The notes under the pieces were generated by a model. It ran no database searches. It was not told the DNA's origin and worked only from the letters and a program-made list of their open reading frames with translations. From Thiosocius sp049669185 (GTDB lineage: Bacteria > Pseudomonadota > Gammaproteobacteria > Chromatiales > Chromatiaceae), in assembly GCA_049669185.1 (NCBI GenBank), contig JBATKF010000505.1, forward strand, positions 16,745 through 80,744: a stretch of 64,000 nt of DNA, in the 5' to 3' direction. Below are positions 36,273-44,345 of this stretch, one piece after another; positions within the stretch are counted from its first letter, which is position 1, and each line of letters starts with the position of its first letter. The translations under genes and the position numbers were made by a program.

Positions 36273-36503
36273 ATGCGTCAGACCACACTCGACCCGATCT
36301 CTCTCGAAGACGTCACCAATCTCGAGCAGGCCCCGTTTGTCGTAGAGGGCGAAGGGGACAACGCCATAAAAATCTACTTTCAATCCGAAGACAACAAGCG
36401 GGAATATCTCGCACTCGAGGTCCACGGCTCGAACAACAGCGCCGGCTTGAAGAAGATTTTCGACGACGCCGCTGAGAGCCCGATCACCGGCACGATCAAC
36501 TGA
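36273..36503 (+). CDS. small hypothetical protein
   Basis: A 76-residue acidic protein (ISLEDVTNLEQAPFVVEGEG and then DNKREYLALEVHG), with no membrane segment or cysteine. The ATG at 36273 is preserved as the likely start because GGAG lies 10 bases upstream; another ATG lies 27 bases earlier in frame. Its 3' end overlaps the convergent Nudix gene by 8 bases. The family is not recognised. Biased composition and a ribosome site make it a credible gene. Confidence 0.5.
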   Translation: MRQTTLDPISLEDVTNLEQAPFVVEGEGDNAIKIYFQSEDNKREYLALEVHGSNNSAGLKKIFDDAAESPITGTIN

Positions 36504-37068
36504 TCTTGCGGACCAGATAGCGTCCGGGCAGGCCACCCTCGCGCACGATATCCAGCATGCGTACCGGGAACGTGCCCTGCGAACGGTCCGCGAAATAGAG
36601 CTTGAGCGCCTCGGAGACAGTCGGAAAGGCCATGTGGTCCCAAGGAATTTCCGGCTCCGCCAGCAGTTCCACTGCGAGGCTTTCCTCTCCCGGAGAGAAG
36701 TCGAGATCGAGCAGGCGTCCGCGAAACAGCATATACACTTGGTTGATGTGCGGCAGGTTGACGGTCACATAGAGGTCATCGACCGCAACGCGCGCGTTGG
36801 CCTCTTCTAGCGTTTCCCGGATCGCGCCCTCATAGGTCGTCTCTCCGTTCTCCATGAACCCGGCCGGCACTGTCCAGAGGCCGAGACGCGGCTCGATGGC
36901 ACGCCGGCATAGCAGCACCTTGTCTTCCCAATGCGCAATGCAACCGGCTACGACCTTCGGGTTCTGGTAGTGAACAGTGCCGCATTTATCACACAGATGG
37001 CGCGGGCGATTGTCTCCATCCGGGACACCGACGCGCACCTCGCTGCCGCAGACACTGCAATACTTCAT
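36496..37068 (-). CDS. Nudix hydrolase with N-terminal zinc ribbon
   Basis: A 190-residue enzyme. The zinc ribbon is formed by CSVC (residues 4-7) and CDKC (26-29). The Nudix box GFMENGETTYEGAIRETLEEA (with the REXXEE core as RETLEE) is intact, from about residue 70 to 92. Zinc-ribbon Nudix proteins hydrolyse ADP-ribose, NADH or similar nucleotides; this one is shorter than NudC (about 257), and its substrate is open. It is a single gene convergent with the small hypothetical protein. Confidence 0.88.
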   Translation of the reverse strand: MKYCSVCGSEVRVGVPDGDNRPRHLCDKCGTVHYQNPKVVAGCIAHWEDKVLLCRRAIEPRLGLWTVPAGFMENGETTYEGAIRETLEEANARVAVDDLYVTVNLPHINQVYMLFRGRLLDLDFSPGEESLAVELLAEPEIPWDHMAFPTVSEALKLYFADRSQGTFPVRMLDIVREGGLPGRYLVRKIS

Positions 37069-37161
37069 CGTTCATCCATCGGGGTTTTGCGCATGATACC
37101 AGCCCCGATCCGCAGACCACCGCCCGTCCAGCGCGGCGGCACCCCGCCTGGGGTGAACCGT

Positions 37162-37214
37162 GACGGCAAGCATAAAGGCGTCCGCAGTAGGAAGCTGGTG
37201 GCATAGGCGGGCTA
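37162..37214 (-). repeat. copy of dispersed repeat family C (half element)
   Basis: On the minus strand, from 37214, TAGCCCGCCTATGCC is followed by ACCAGCTTCCTACTGCGGAC and then GCCTTTATGCT. The last two segments match the element at 30351 almost base for base. The second hairpin arm is not visible here. It lies in the 210-base gap between the Nudix gene and ppx, upstream of both. Confidence 0.6.
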
Positions 37215-37278
37215 CCTCTCCTGGTCAGCTGAGGAAGCGCCGGTTAGCATTGCCGCAACCTCAGAGAGCTGCGAGCGC

Positions 37279-38790
37279 ATGAGCGAACAATACGCCGACG
37301 CCGATATTCCGGAGACCGTGGCAGCGGTCGATCTCGGTTCCAACAGTTTTCATATGATCGTTGGTAAACTCGATAACAATCAGCTGGTTATCGTAGATCG
37401 CCTGCGCGACGCCGTGCGCCTTGGGGGTGGCCTGCTGGAGAACAAGACCCTCAGCGACGACGCCTGGGAACGTGCGCTCGACAGCCTGTCACGCATGGGC
37501 CAGCGCCTGCGCGCCTTGCCACCGCACGCGGTACGTGCGGTAGGTACCAACACCATGCGGCAGATTCGCGACGGCGGCGCATTCCTACAGGCCGCAGAGG
37601 ATGCGCTCGGACATCCAATCGAGATCATCGGGGGGCGTGAGGAGGCGCGCCTGGTCTACCTCGGTGTCGCGCATGGTCTTGCGGCAGGCGAAGAGACCCG
37701 CCTGGTGATCGATATCGGCGGCGGCAGTACCGAGCTGATCCTTGGCGAAGGACTGGCGCCGAGAGAGAGAGAAAGCCTGTTCATGGGTTGTGTCAGCATG
37801 ACACAGCGCTTTTTTCCCAGTGGCAAGATCAGCCAGGACGCGATGGACCGGGCCGTATTGAGCGGCCGCGTCGAACTCCGACCGGTCCGGCGGATGTTTC
37901 ACTCCGGTCAGTGGGATGCCGCGGTCGGCAGCTCAGGCACCATCAAGTCTATAGAGCGCGTCGTGATCGCCAACGGCTGGAGTGAAGAAGGCATCAACCG
38001 GTCATCGCTGAAAAGGCTTCGCCGCGCGCTGGTCAGCGCCGGACATATCGACGAGGTCAAGCTCGAAGAGCTGTCGGACGATCGTCGACCGGTGTTCGCC
38101 GGCGGCGTTGCCGTGCTCAGCGCGGTATTCAAGGCTCTCGACATCGACAAGATGCGGGTATCCGACCTGGCGCTGCGCGAGGGGCTCTTGTACGAGCTGG
38201 TCGGCCATATCCGACACATAGATATCCGCGACTCCACTGTCCGGGCGGTGATGCAGCGCTTCGGAGTGGACCGCAAACAGGCGAGCCGGGTGGAGGCGAC
38301 GGCACGGGCGCTGCTGCGGCAGGTCGAGGAGAACTGGGCACTTGACGATCCCGAACACACCTTGATGCTCAACTGGGCGAGCCGGCTGCATGAGATCGGC
38401 CTGATCATTTCACACAGCAGTTTCCATAAGCACGGTGCCTATATCTTGGCGAATGCTGACCTGCCGGGCTTTTCGCGTCCGCAGCAGGCGGTGTTGGCGG
38501 CACTGGTGCGGGTCCACCGGCGCAGATTCCTCGACAGCGAGTTCGTGGCCCTTCCCACCTACGCCGCGGAGAGCACCAAGCGAATGGCGGTGTTGCTGCG
38601 CCTGTCAGTCCTGCTGCACCGTGGGCGCAGCGGCAGTCATAAACCGCCGATGAAAATCGCCGTCCACGAAAAAGACGTTCGGCTGGACTTCCCCGACGGC
38701 TGGCTGGTGGAGCACCCCCTGACCGAGGCCGAGATAGCGCGCGAGGCCGAGTACCTCTCCGCGTCAGGATTCACCCTGCAATATGCCTAG
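37279..38790 (+). CDS. ppx: exopolyphosphatase / guanosine pentaphosphate phosphatase
   Basis: A 503-residue Ppx/GppA-family enzyme, typical length. The actin-like ATPase fold is seen in AAVDLGSNSFHMIVGKL at the N-terminus, the catalytic-glutamate region GGREEARLVYLG (about 115) and IDIGGGSTELILGEG (about 142). An HD-like C-terminal domain (from about 315) has the HEIGLIISH segment with conserved histidines. It releases phosphate from polyphosphate and may also act on pppGpp. It is a single gene; the family C repeat lies upstream. Confidence 0.92.
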   Translation: MSEQYADADIPETVAAVDLGSNSFHMIVGKLDNNQLVIVDRLRDAVRLGGGLLENKTLSDDAWERALDSLSRMGQRLRALPPHAVRAVGTNTMRQIRDGGAFLQAAEDALGHPIEIIGGREEARLVYLGVAHGLAAGEETRLVIDIGGGSTELILGEGLAPRERESLFMGCVSMTQRFFPSGKISQDAMDRAVLSGRVELRPVRRMFHSGQWDAAVGSSGTIKSIERVVIANGWSEEGINRSSLKRLRRALVSAGHIDEVKLEELSDDRRPVFAGGVAVLSAVFKALDIDKMRVSDLALREGLLYELVGHIRHIDIRDSTVRAVMQRFGVDRKQASRVEATARALLRQVEENWALDDPEHTLMLNWASRLHEIGLIISHSSFHKHGAYILANADLPGFSRPQQAVLAALVRVHRRRFLDSEFVALPTYAAESTKRMAVLLRLSVLLHRGRSGSHKPPMKIAVHEKDVRLDFPDGWLVEHPLTEAEIAREAEYLSASGFTLQYA

Positions 38791-38852
38791 GTAATTCCGC
38801 TTCCAGCCGTTGCAAACTCCGCGGCTATTAGAATAGACGGAGAGGGAGGCGA

Positions 38853-40136
38853 ATGTCCGATATCACCGAGGCCCTGATGGGCTTTGAACTGGGAGACGAT
38901 GAAAGCGAATCAGCAGTTCAGACACTCGAGCGCACCGACGCGCATGCGATGTGCGCTATGGCCTTCAGCCTGCATTGGGATAGCGAGTTCGCGCGACACA
39001 CCGACCAGCTGGTCGCACGCAAGCTAAATCTGTGGCGCGATATCCTGCCGTACGAACTCGAACCCGAACTCATCGATAAGCCCGTCAACCACATCGCCAG
39101 CCGGGGCTTCGCGCCCGGTGAGTTGATCGTCCCGTACCAATCCGACCTGTGTTTCAACCTCACACAACGCGCCTTCCATCGCACGCTGCGCAAAAACAGT
39201 TACATCGAACCACGTGCCGGTCGCTTTTATCCGCGTGCCTTCATCGGCGGCTCGCGCGGTATCTTTCCCGAGGAGCGTCTGCCGTTCCGGGTAAGTAGCG
39301 TCAGCGGGGACATGATTGGCTGCGACCTCAATCATCCCTTAGCAGAAAGGGCTCTCGACCTCAGCGTACGGATCCTGGATATCTGGGCCGCAGGCGAGGA
39401 ACACGGCGGCAGCTGCAACGATATCGCAGAGATGGTTGCGCTCAACGGCCCCGGGATGCAGGCGCGTTGGCGCGCTCAGCCGACGGACTTTTGGCAGGAC
39501 CTGCCGTTCGCTCGCGCGGCGGGGGAGCCCGACGCCGGTTTCTACGCGATGCCGCGCCTGGTGCCGCACGTCGATCAGACGGCATCGGCACAGATCGGCC
39601 AGCTGTATCAGCGTCTGCTGCCCCCACAAGGCCGGGTTCTCGACCTGATGGCCAGCTGGCAGTCTCACCTGCCCGACGCGCACCACCTTGGCGAAATCAT
39701 CGGACTCGGGATGAATGCCGAGGAGCTCGCGGCCAATCCGCTGCTCGCCGGGCACCGGCTGCACGATCTCAATCTCGACCCCAAGCTGCCCTACGAGGAT
39801 GCGGAGTTTGACGCCGTCATCTGCAGCCTGTCGGTCGAGTACCTGGTCAAGCCGTTCGAGGTCTTTGCCGAGGTTGCCCGCGTGCTGCAGCCGGGTGGCC
39901 GTTTCATCGTCACTTTCTCCAACCGCTGGTTCCCACCCAAGGTGATCCGCGTCTGGGAGGGCATCCACGAATTCGAACGTCCCGGATTGGTCCTGGAATA
40001 CTTCCTGCGTGACGGCCTGTTCGATCAGCTCGAGACCTGGTCGGTACGCGGGCTGCCGCGCCCCGCAGACGACAAGTACGCGGACCGGATGGCCGATAGC
40101 GATCCGGTGTATGCGGTGTGGGGCAGCAAACGTTGA
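38853..40136 (+). CDS. FKBP-like domain fused to a methyltransferase
   Basis: A 427-residue protein. Residues about 95-175 resemble a shortened SlyD/FKBP peptidyl-prolyl isomerase domain (RFYPRAFIGG, then LPFRVSSVSGDMIGCDLNHP and LAERALDLSVRI). The C-terminal part (about 240-410) is a class I SAM-dependent methyltransferase of type 11: VICSLSVEYLVKPFEVFAE and VLQPGGRFIVTFSNR are clear, but motif I reads VLDLMASWQSHLP in place of the glycine-rich loop. The fusion suggests modification of a protein or peptide, which is inference. Its end overlaps the next small gene by 19 bases, and a third unknown gene follows with a 4-base overlap, so the three form a tight unit. Confidence 0.78.
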   Translation: MSDITEALMGFELGDDESESAVQTLERTDAHAMCAMAFSLHWDSEFARHTDQLVARKLNLWRDILPYELEPELIDKPVNHIASRGFAPGELIVPYQSDLCFNLTQRAFHRTLRKNSYIEPRAGRFYPRAFIGGSRGIFPEERLPFRVSSVSGDMIGCDLNHPLAERALDLSVRILDIWAAGEEHGGSCNDIAEMVALNGPGMQARWRAQPTDFWQDLPFARAAGEPDAGFYAMPRLVPHVDQTASAQIGQLYQRLLPPQGRVLDLMASWQSHLPDAHHLGEIIGLGMNAEELAANPLLAGHRLHDLNLDPKLPYEDAEFDAVICSLSVEYLVKPFEVFAEVARVLQPGGRFIVTFSNRWFPPKVIRVWEGIHEFERPGLVLEYFLRDGLFDQLETWSVRGLPRPADDKYADRMADSDPVYAVWGSKR

Positions 40137-40333
40137 CACCGCAGGGGATCGACAGCCTTGCCTGGATGCAGCAGTTGGCCGGACGTATAGATCAGTTGAA
40201 CAGCCGGGCCGAGATAGAATCGGCCCTGGACGATATCGAGTACCTGACGGAGGCACTCGATCCGCAGCTGCAGGAGTCTGCCTACCAGTTGATCGAGATG
40301 CTGCGGCGCAGGCTGGAAGCGCCGGTACGGTGA
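40118..40333 (+). CDS. small helical protein of unknown function
   Basis: A 71-residue protein, mostly predicted helix with a heptad-like hydrophobic pattern (MQQLAGRIDQL and LDDIEYLTEAL). No cysteine or membrane segment. The GTG at 40118 lies inside the end of the methyltransferase gene; a TTG at 40133 overlapping that gene's stop codon is an alternative start. The stop overlaps the start of the next gene as GTGA. Family unknown; coupling on both sides supports it as a real gene. Confidence 0.6.
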   Translation: MGQQTLTPQGIDSLAWMQQLAGRIDQLNSRAEIESALDDIEYLTEALDPQLQESAYQLIEMLRRRLEAPVR

Positions 40334-41256
40334 GTGAGCCCGGCAGCGGCTCGCGGCACTATGCAGTGCGCCGCGTCAATCCCTTCGAGGGCGTGCTGCA
40401 GGTCGTGGAGACACATAATGCACGCGCCTACAGCCCAAACGGTCATGTCTGGCAGGTGCAGGTGTTGGCGCAGCGCCCGGACCATACCTGGCGCAGTTTT
40501 AACGATGTAGAACCAATCGAGCAGTTCTTCAATTTCGGGCTCTGGGACGCGGTCGAGGGTCTGCACCGGATCCCAGCCAGCCCCATACTGGACATAGGCG
40601 ACATGCAGGGGGCGGCCGACGAGCTCACCGGCGTGCTGCGGCACGTGGTCGAGGATCTGCCTTTCGCATTGATCGATGACTACGAATACTGGGCCACCGA
40701 TTACGACGGCCGGCCGGTGGCACTGTTGGCAACCACCGAGAATCCGCGCCTGATGCACGACATCCGGGTGAGTCGCTGGCAGGCGACCCGCGTATCCGAC
40801 CACAGCTTTACCTCGCCGTCCTTGCTCGCACGTGATCTGCCCACCAAGGGACATGTCGGCCCCCGCCAACACGCCGAGCTGCTGGAGCGCCAGGTGCGCC
40901 AGCTGGGCCAGCACAAGGTCTGGTTCCGCCGCTCGTCCGAAGGTGATGGTGAACGCCTGCACCCCAAACGCGCCGAGACCACATTGACCGCAGAGGTCTT
41001 TCCACCGCTCGGGCTCAAGTCCGACTGGACAGACGATCTGACACGCGAACTCGCCGCAGACTACCTCGCCTGGCAGGCACCCCGGCTGCTGACGCTGCAA
41101 CGTATTGACGATGCGCAGCGCCGCTGGCTCGAACAGCACGCCTGTCACCGGGCCGTAGAACTCGCCGCAGCCTATCGATTGATCCCGCGTATACTCGACA
41201 AGGCGCGCCTCGAGGCAGCACGCGTTGAGGCAAGACTGCGCCGATCCGCCGTCTAA
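40330..41256 (+). CDS. hypothetical protein in the methyltransferase unit
   Basis: A 308-residue cytoplasmic-looking protein without signal peptide, membrane helix or a motif I recognise. It has a Trp- and Tyr-rich middle (YEYWATDYDG) and a basic C-terminus (LRRSAV after many Arg and Glu). The GTG start at 40330 shares GTGA with the stop of the small gene upstream, which decides the start although the frame is open further upstream. It is the third gene of the unit with the FKBP/methyltransferase fusion and may supply or recognise the substrate, which is speculative. Confidence 0.65.
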   Translation: MSEPGSGSRHYAVRRVNPFEGVLQVVETHNARAYSPNGHVWQVQVLAQRPDHTWRSFNDVEPIEQFFNFGLWDAVEGLHRIPASPILDIGDMQGAADELTGVLRHVVEDLPFALIDDYEYWATDYDGRPVALLATTENPRLMHDIRVSRWQATRVSDHSFTSPSLLARDLPTKGHVGPRQHAELLERQVRQLGQHKVWFRRSSEGDGERLHPKRAETTLTAEVFPPLGLKSDWTDDLTRELAADYLAWQAPRLLTLQRIDDAQRRWLEQHACHRAVELAAAYRLIPRILDKARLEAARVEARLRRSAV

Positions 41257-41286
41257 GATTGAAGAAAAACCGAGGAGACAGCGACC

Positions 41287-42066
41287 TTGTCAGCGCAGAA
41301 AGACTGGCGTGTGGACATCTTTCCCCTGACCTTTTTCGCCCTGGTGATCGCTGCCAAGACCTACTATCTGGTCGGCTACGTCAACGCCCACGCGCATCTC
41401 TGGGATTTGATGACCGACGCCGAGCGCCGTCAGGCCTTCGGCGGTGCGGTGGGGTACTACCTGACGGGGCAGTTCTCGCACATCAGCTATTATGCGACGG
41501 CGCTCGCCTTCGATGCACTGGTGTTCTACAGCCTCTGGGTGCGACGCGCAGCAAAGGAGCGTCCGCATGGCTTCTGGGAAAACATCTTCCCGTTGATCAC
41601 CGTGTTCGTCCCGGTGCTGGGCTTCACCTTGATGTTCATCCCCGATGTGCGCGCGGTATTGCCGACCTATCCACCGGCATTCCTACATCGGATGGGAGAC
41701 CTGATACCGGGGTTTCCGTTCTACATGAACCTGGCCGGGCTACTGATCGGACTGTTTGGTGCCGCGTTCAGCATCTGGGCCATTCGCCATTTACGCGCCT
41801 CGTTCGGCCTGCGCACCGCGGTGCGCGACCTGGTAACCACCGGCCCCTACCGACGCATCCGGCACCCGCTGTACTTTGGTGAGATCATTCACATCTTCGG
41901 TGTCGTCATTCTGGCCGCCACGCCCGCGGCACTGTACCTGTTCATCGTCGCGGTCGCGTTGCAGGCGATCCGCGCCAAGATCGAAGAGCGAAAATTTCTC
42001 GCCAGCGTCCCCGCGTACGCAGAATTCAAGCGCAATACCGGGTTTCTGTGGCCCAGGTTTTTTTGA
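41287..42066 (+). CDS. membrane methyltransferase-like protein (isoprenylcysteine carboxyl methyltransferase type)
   Basis: A 259-residue protein with about six membrane helices. The C-terminal segment VTTGPYRRIRHPLYFGEIIHIFG, followed by a charged EER, is the SAM-binding signature of the ICMT/PEMT membrane methyltransferase group. Start is probably the TTG at 41287 with GAGGAGA 8-14 bases upstream. Substrate is unknown; NnrU-like proteins are the alternative. It lies 30 bases after the hypothetical gene and 145 bases before hemH, and a second protein of the same group follows at 43317. Confidence 0.78.
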   Translation: MSAQKDWRVDIFPLTFFALVIAAKTYYLVGYVNAHAHLWDLMTDAERRQAFGGAVGYYLTGQFSHISYYATALAFDALVFYSLWVRRAAKERPHGFWENIFPLITVFVPVLGFTLMFIPDVRAVLPTYPPAFLHRMGDLIPGFPFYMNLAGLLIGLFGAAFSIWAIRHLRASFGLRTAVRDLVTTGPYRRIRHPLYFGEIIHIFGVVILAATPAALYLFIVAVALQAIRAKIEERKFLASVPAYAEFKRNTGFLWPRFF

Positions 42067-42211
42067 ACGGTCGGCCACAGGGCACACGGGAGGCGATCCG
42101 CATTCAGCCGGCTGGTACAATCGTCCTGGGTAATTTCCCGTCAATTCGTGGCGCGACGCCCGTGCAACCACACTTTAGACTGCGGCGGGTAGAAGATATC
42201 GACCTCAGGAT

Positions 42212-43312
42212 ATGCGCCCGACCAAACAGGAACCGAGTCCCTTGAGCGAACCCAACCTGCAAAGCTATCACCACGACCAGGTCGGCCGAACGGGGATCCT
42301 GCTGGTCAACCTGGGGACACCGGATGCACCCGACCGCGCCTCCGTGCGCCGCTATCTCAAGGAGTTCTTGTGGGACCCCCGAGTCGTCGAGGTGCCGCGG
42401 CCGATCTGGTGGTTTGTCCTGAATGGCGTCATCCTGAACACCCGTCCGGGACGATCCGCCAAGGCCTACCAGAAGGTCTGGACCAACGAGGGTTCACCCC
42501 TGCTGTCGATATCCTACAAACAACGCGACGCCTTGGCGCAGCGGCTGGGTGATGCCATGCCGGTCGCGCTGGCGATGCGCTACGGCAGCCCGTCGATCGA
42601 GACAGGCCTAGAGGAACTGCGCAATGCCGATGCACGGCGTATTCTGGTGCTACCGCTCTACCCACAGTATTCGGCGACGACCACTGCATCGATCTTTGAT
42701 GCCGTGGCGGACGCACTGCGCAAATGGCGATGGATCCCCGAGCTGCGCTTCATCAACCATTACCACGATGAACCGGCCTACATCGGCGCATTGGCCGATA
42801 GTGTGCGGCGTCATCGCGCGCAGTTCGGTGCAAGCGACAAACTGCTGCTGTCGTTTCATGGGATTCCCGAAGAGTACTTCCACAAGGGAGATCCCTATTT
42901 TTGCGAATGCCAGAAGAGCGGCCGCCTGCTCGCGGAAGCGCTGGACCTGAAACCGGATCAGTGGCAGCTCAGCTTCCAGTCCCGTCTAGGCCCGAAGCAG
43001 TGGCTGCAGCCCTACACCGACAAGACACTCGAGACGATGGCCAGCGAGGGCGTGAAGTCGGTGCAGGTGATCTGCCCCGGCTTCTCCGCCGACTGCCTCG
43101 AGACCCTCGAGGAGATCGCCATGGAGAACCGCGAGGTCTTTCTCGAGGCCGGTGGCGAGCGCTACGAATACATACCCTGCCTGAATGAAGCGGCAGGTCA
43201 TATCGATATGCTCGCAGGACTGATCGCCCAGCATACGCAAGGCTGGGGGCACAGCACGGAAGACCCGGCCCAGGTTCGTGAACGGGCGTTGGCGATCGGT
43301 GCGGCCCAATAG
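42212..43312 (+). CDS. hemH: ferrochelatase
   Basis: A 366-residue enzyme that inserts ferrous iron into protoporphyrin IX, the last step of heme synthesis. The N-terminal GILLVNLGTPDAP, the active-site histidine in LLSFHGIPEEYF and the glutamate in CPGFSADCLETLEEIA are all diagnostic. Length is typical for the gammaproteobacterial enzyme (about 320-370). The ATG at 42212 gives a 28-residue leader before the conserved core; a TTG at 42242 is an alternative. It ends 4 bases before the next methyltransferase-like gene and is probably co-transcribed with it. Confidence 0.95.
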   Translation: MRPTKQEPSPLSEPNLQSYHHDQVGRTGILLVNLGTPDAPDRASVRRYLKEFLWDPRVVEVPRPIWWFVLNGVILNTRPGRSAKAYQKVWTNEGSPLLSISYKQRDALAQRLGDAMPVALAMRYGSPSIETGLEELRNADARRILVLPLYPQYSATTTASIFDAVADALRKWRWIPELRFINHYHDEPAYIGALADSVRRHRAQFGASDKLLLSFHGIPEEYFHKGDPYFCECQKSGRLLAEALDLKPDQWQLSFQSRLGPKQWLQPYTDKTLETMASEGVKSVQVICPGFSADCLETLEEIAMENREVFLEAGGERYEYIPCLNEAAGHIDMLAGLIAQHTQGWGHSTEDPAQVRERALAIGAAQ

Positions 43313-43316
43313 CCCT

Positions 43317-43769
43317 ATGACGACGCATGAAAAATCACTGATCAGTCACCTCCTGGTCGGCCTGCAGTTCACGGCCATTGTGATCATTGCCTGGCCGTTC
43401 ATGACGCAACCGGATGACCGCCTGCAATGGCTCGGAATCAGCGCCCTTGGCGCTATCGTTGGCCTTTACACCCTGGCGCACAACAAGCTCGGCAACTTCG
43501 GCATATACCCCGAGCCGATACCGGATGCCTGCCTGATCACCACGGGACCCTATCAGTGGATCCGCCACCCGATGTATACCAGCCTGCTGCTGTTCATGCT
43601 GGGGATTGCCCTGTACAAACATGCATGGCCCAACTATCTCGGAATGGCACTATTGGCCCTTGCGATACTCGGCAAGATGCGGCGGGAGGAGGCTCATCTG
43701 CACCTGAAATTTGCGGACTACTCGGATTATGTGAGACGCACTCACCGGCTGATTCCGCGGATCTACTGA
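43317..43769 (+). CDS. membrane methyltransferase-like protein (PEMT/ICMT type)
   Basis: A 150-residue protein with about four membrane helices and the signature ITTGPYQWIRHPMYTSLLLF plus a following REEAHL and YVRRTHRLIPRIY, as in phospholipid or isoprenylcysteine membrane methyltransferases. It begins 4 bases after the hemH stop codon at the ATG at 43317; an in-frame ATG inside hemH adds 13 residues without support. Substrate unknown. Confidence 0.78.
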   Translation: MTTHEKSLISHLLVGLQFTAIVIIAWPFMTQPDDRLQWLGISALGAIVGLYTLAHNKLGNFGIYPEPIPDACLITTGPYQWIRHPMYTSLLLFMLGIALYKHAWPNYLGMALLALAILGKMRREEAHLHLKFADYSDYVRRTHRLIPRIY

Positions 43770-43783
43770 CCCGGCAGCATTCG

Positions 43784-44179
43784 ATGAGCGACAAGCCCAA
43801 GCCGACGGAAATCGTCCTGCATAAGAGATCACACTCGCTGGAGATCGCGTTCGATGATGGCGCGCGCTTTGTCCTGCCCTGCGAGCTCCTGCGCGTCTAC
43901 TCACCCTCGGCCGAGGTCCGCGGTCATTGGGGCCAGTACGCGAAACTGCAGCTGGATAAACAGGACGTGAACATCACCGAGATCAAACCGGTCGGCGCCT
44001 ATGCGATCAAGATCTTCTTCGATGACGGCCACAACTCCGGCCTGTTCGACTGGGGCTTTCTGTACGACCTGGGGCGCAAGCAGGACCTGCATTGGAACGA
44101 TTATCTGCAGCGCCTCGCAGAGGCCGGCCATCAGCGCAAGGTCCCCAGTTGGCGTGTATCAGAGGATCCGGCCGACTGA
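43784..44179 (+). CDS. DUF971 (GBBH-like N-terminal) protein
   Basis: A 131-residue protein with the DUF971 pattern: LEIAFDDGARFVLPCELLRVYSPSAEV, then VNITEIKPVGAYAIKIFFDDGH and SGLFDWGFLYDLG. The domain is found alone or at the N-terminus of gamma-butyrobetaine hydroxylase and in Fe-S-linked proteins; its stand-alone function is not settled. It starts 14 bases after the preceding methyltransferase-like gene. The ATG at 43784 fits the family start. Confidence 0.88.
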   Translation: MSDKPKPTEIVLHKRSHSLEIAFDDGARFVLPCELLRVYSPSAEVRGHWGQYAKLQLDKQDVNITEIKPVGAYAIKIFFDDGHNSGLFDWGFLYDLGRKQDLHWNDYLQRLAEAGHQRKVPSWRVSEDPAD

Positions 44180-44310
44180 CGCGGTCGCCCCGGGCGACAG
44201 GCAGGGTGGCCTGCAAGACAGATTCCTTCTTGGCCGGTAGCACCCGGCGGGTCGCTTCGATAGGCCTCCGCAGCATGCCGCCAACCACAAATCAAGAGAC
44301 GAATTCCCGT

Positions 44311-44342
44311 TCAAAGTATCGGCCACTAGGCCGATACTTTGA
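44311..44342. other. perfect 14-bp hairpin upstream of the c-di-GMP enzyme gene
   Basis: TCAAAGTATCGGCC (44311-44324) and GGCCGATACTTTGA (44329-44342) pair completely around ACTA. No T-run follows. It lies 3 bases before the ATG at 44346 and would bury the ribosome-binding region of that gene, so it could be a terminator for the hemH-DUF971 unit, an operator, or a translational control element. The core TATCGGC-GCCGATA also occurs at 56120-56141. Confidence 0.55.
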
Positions 44343-44345
44343 CGT

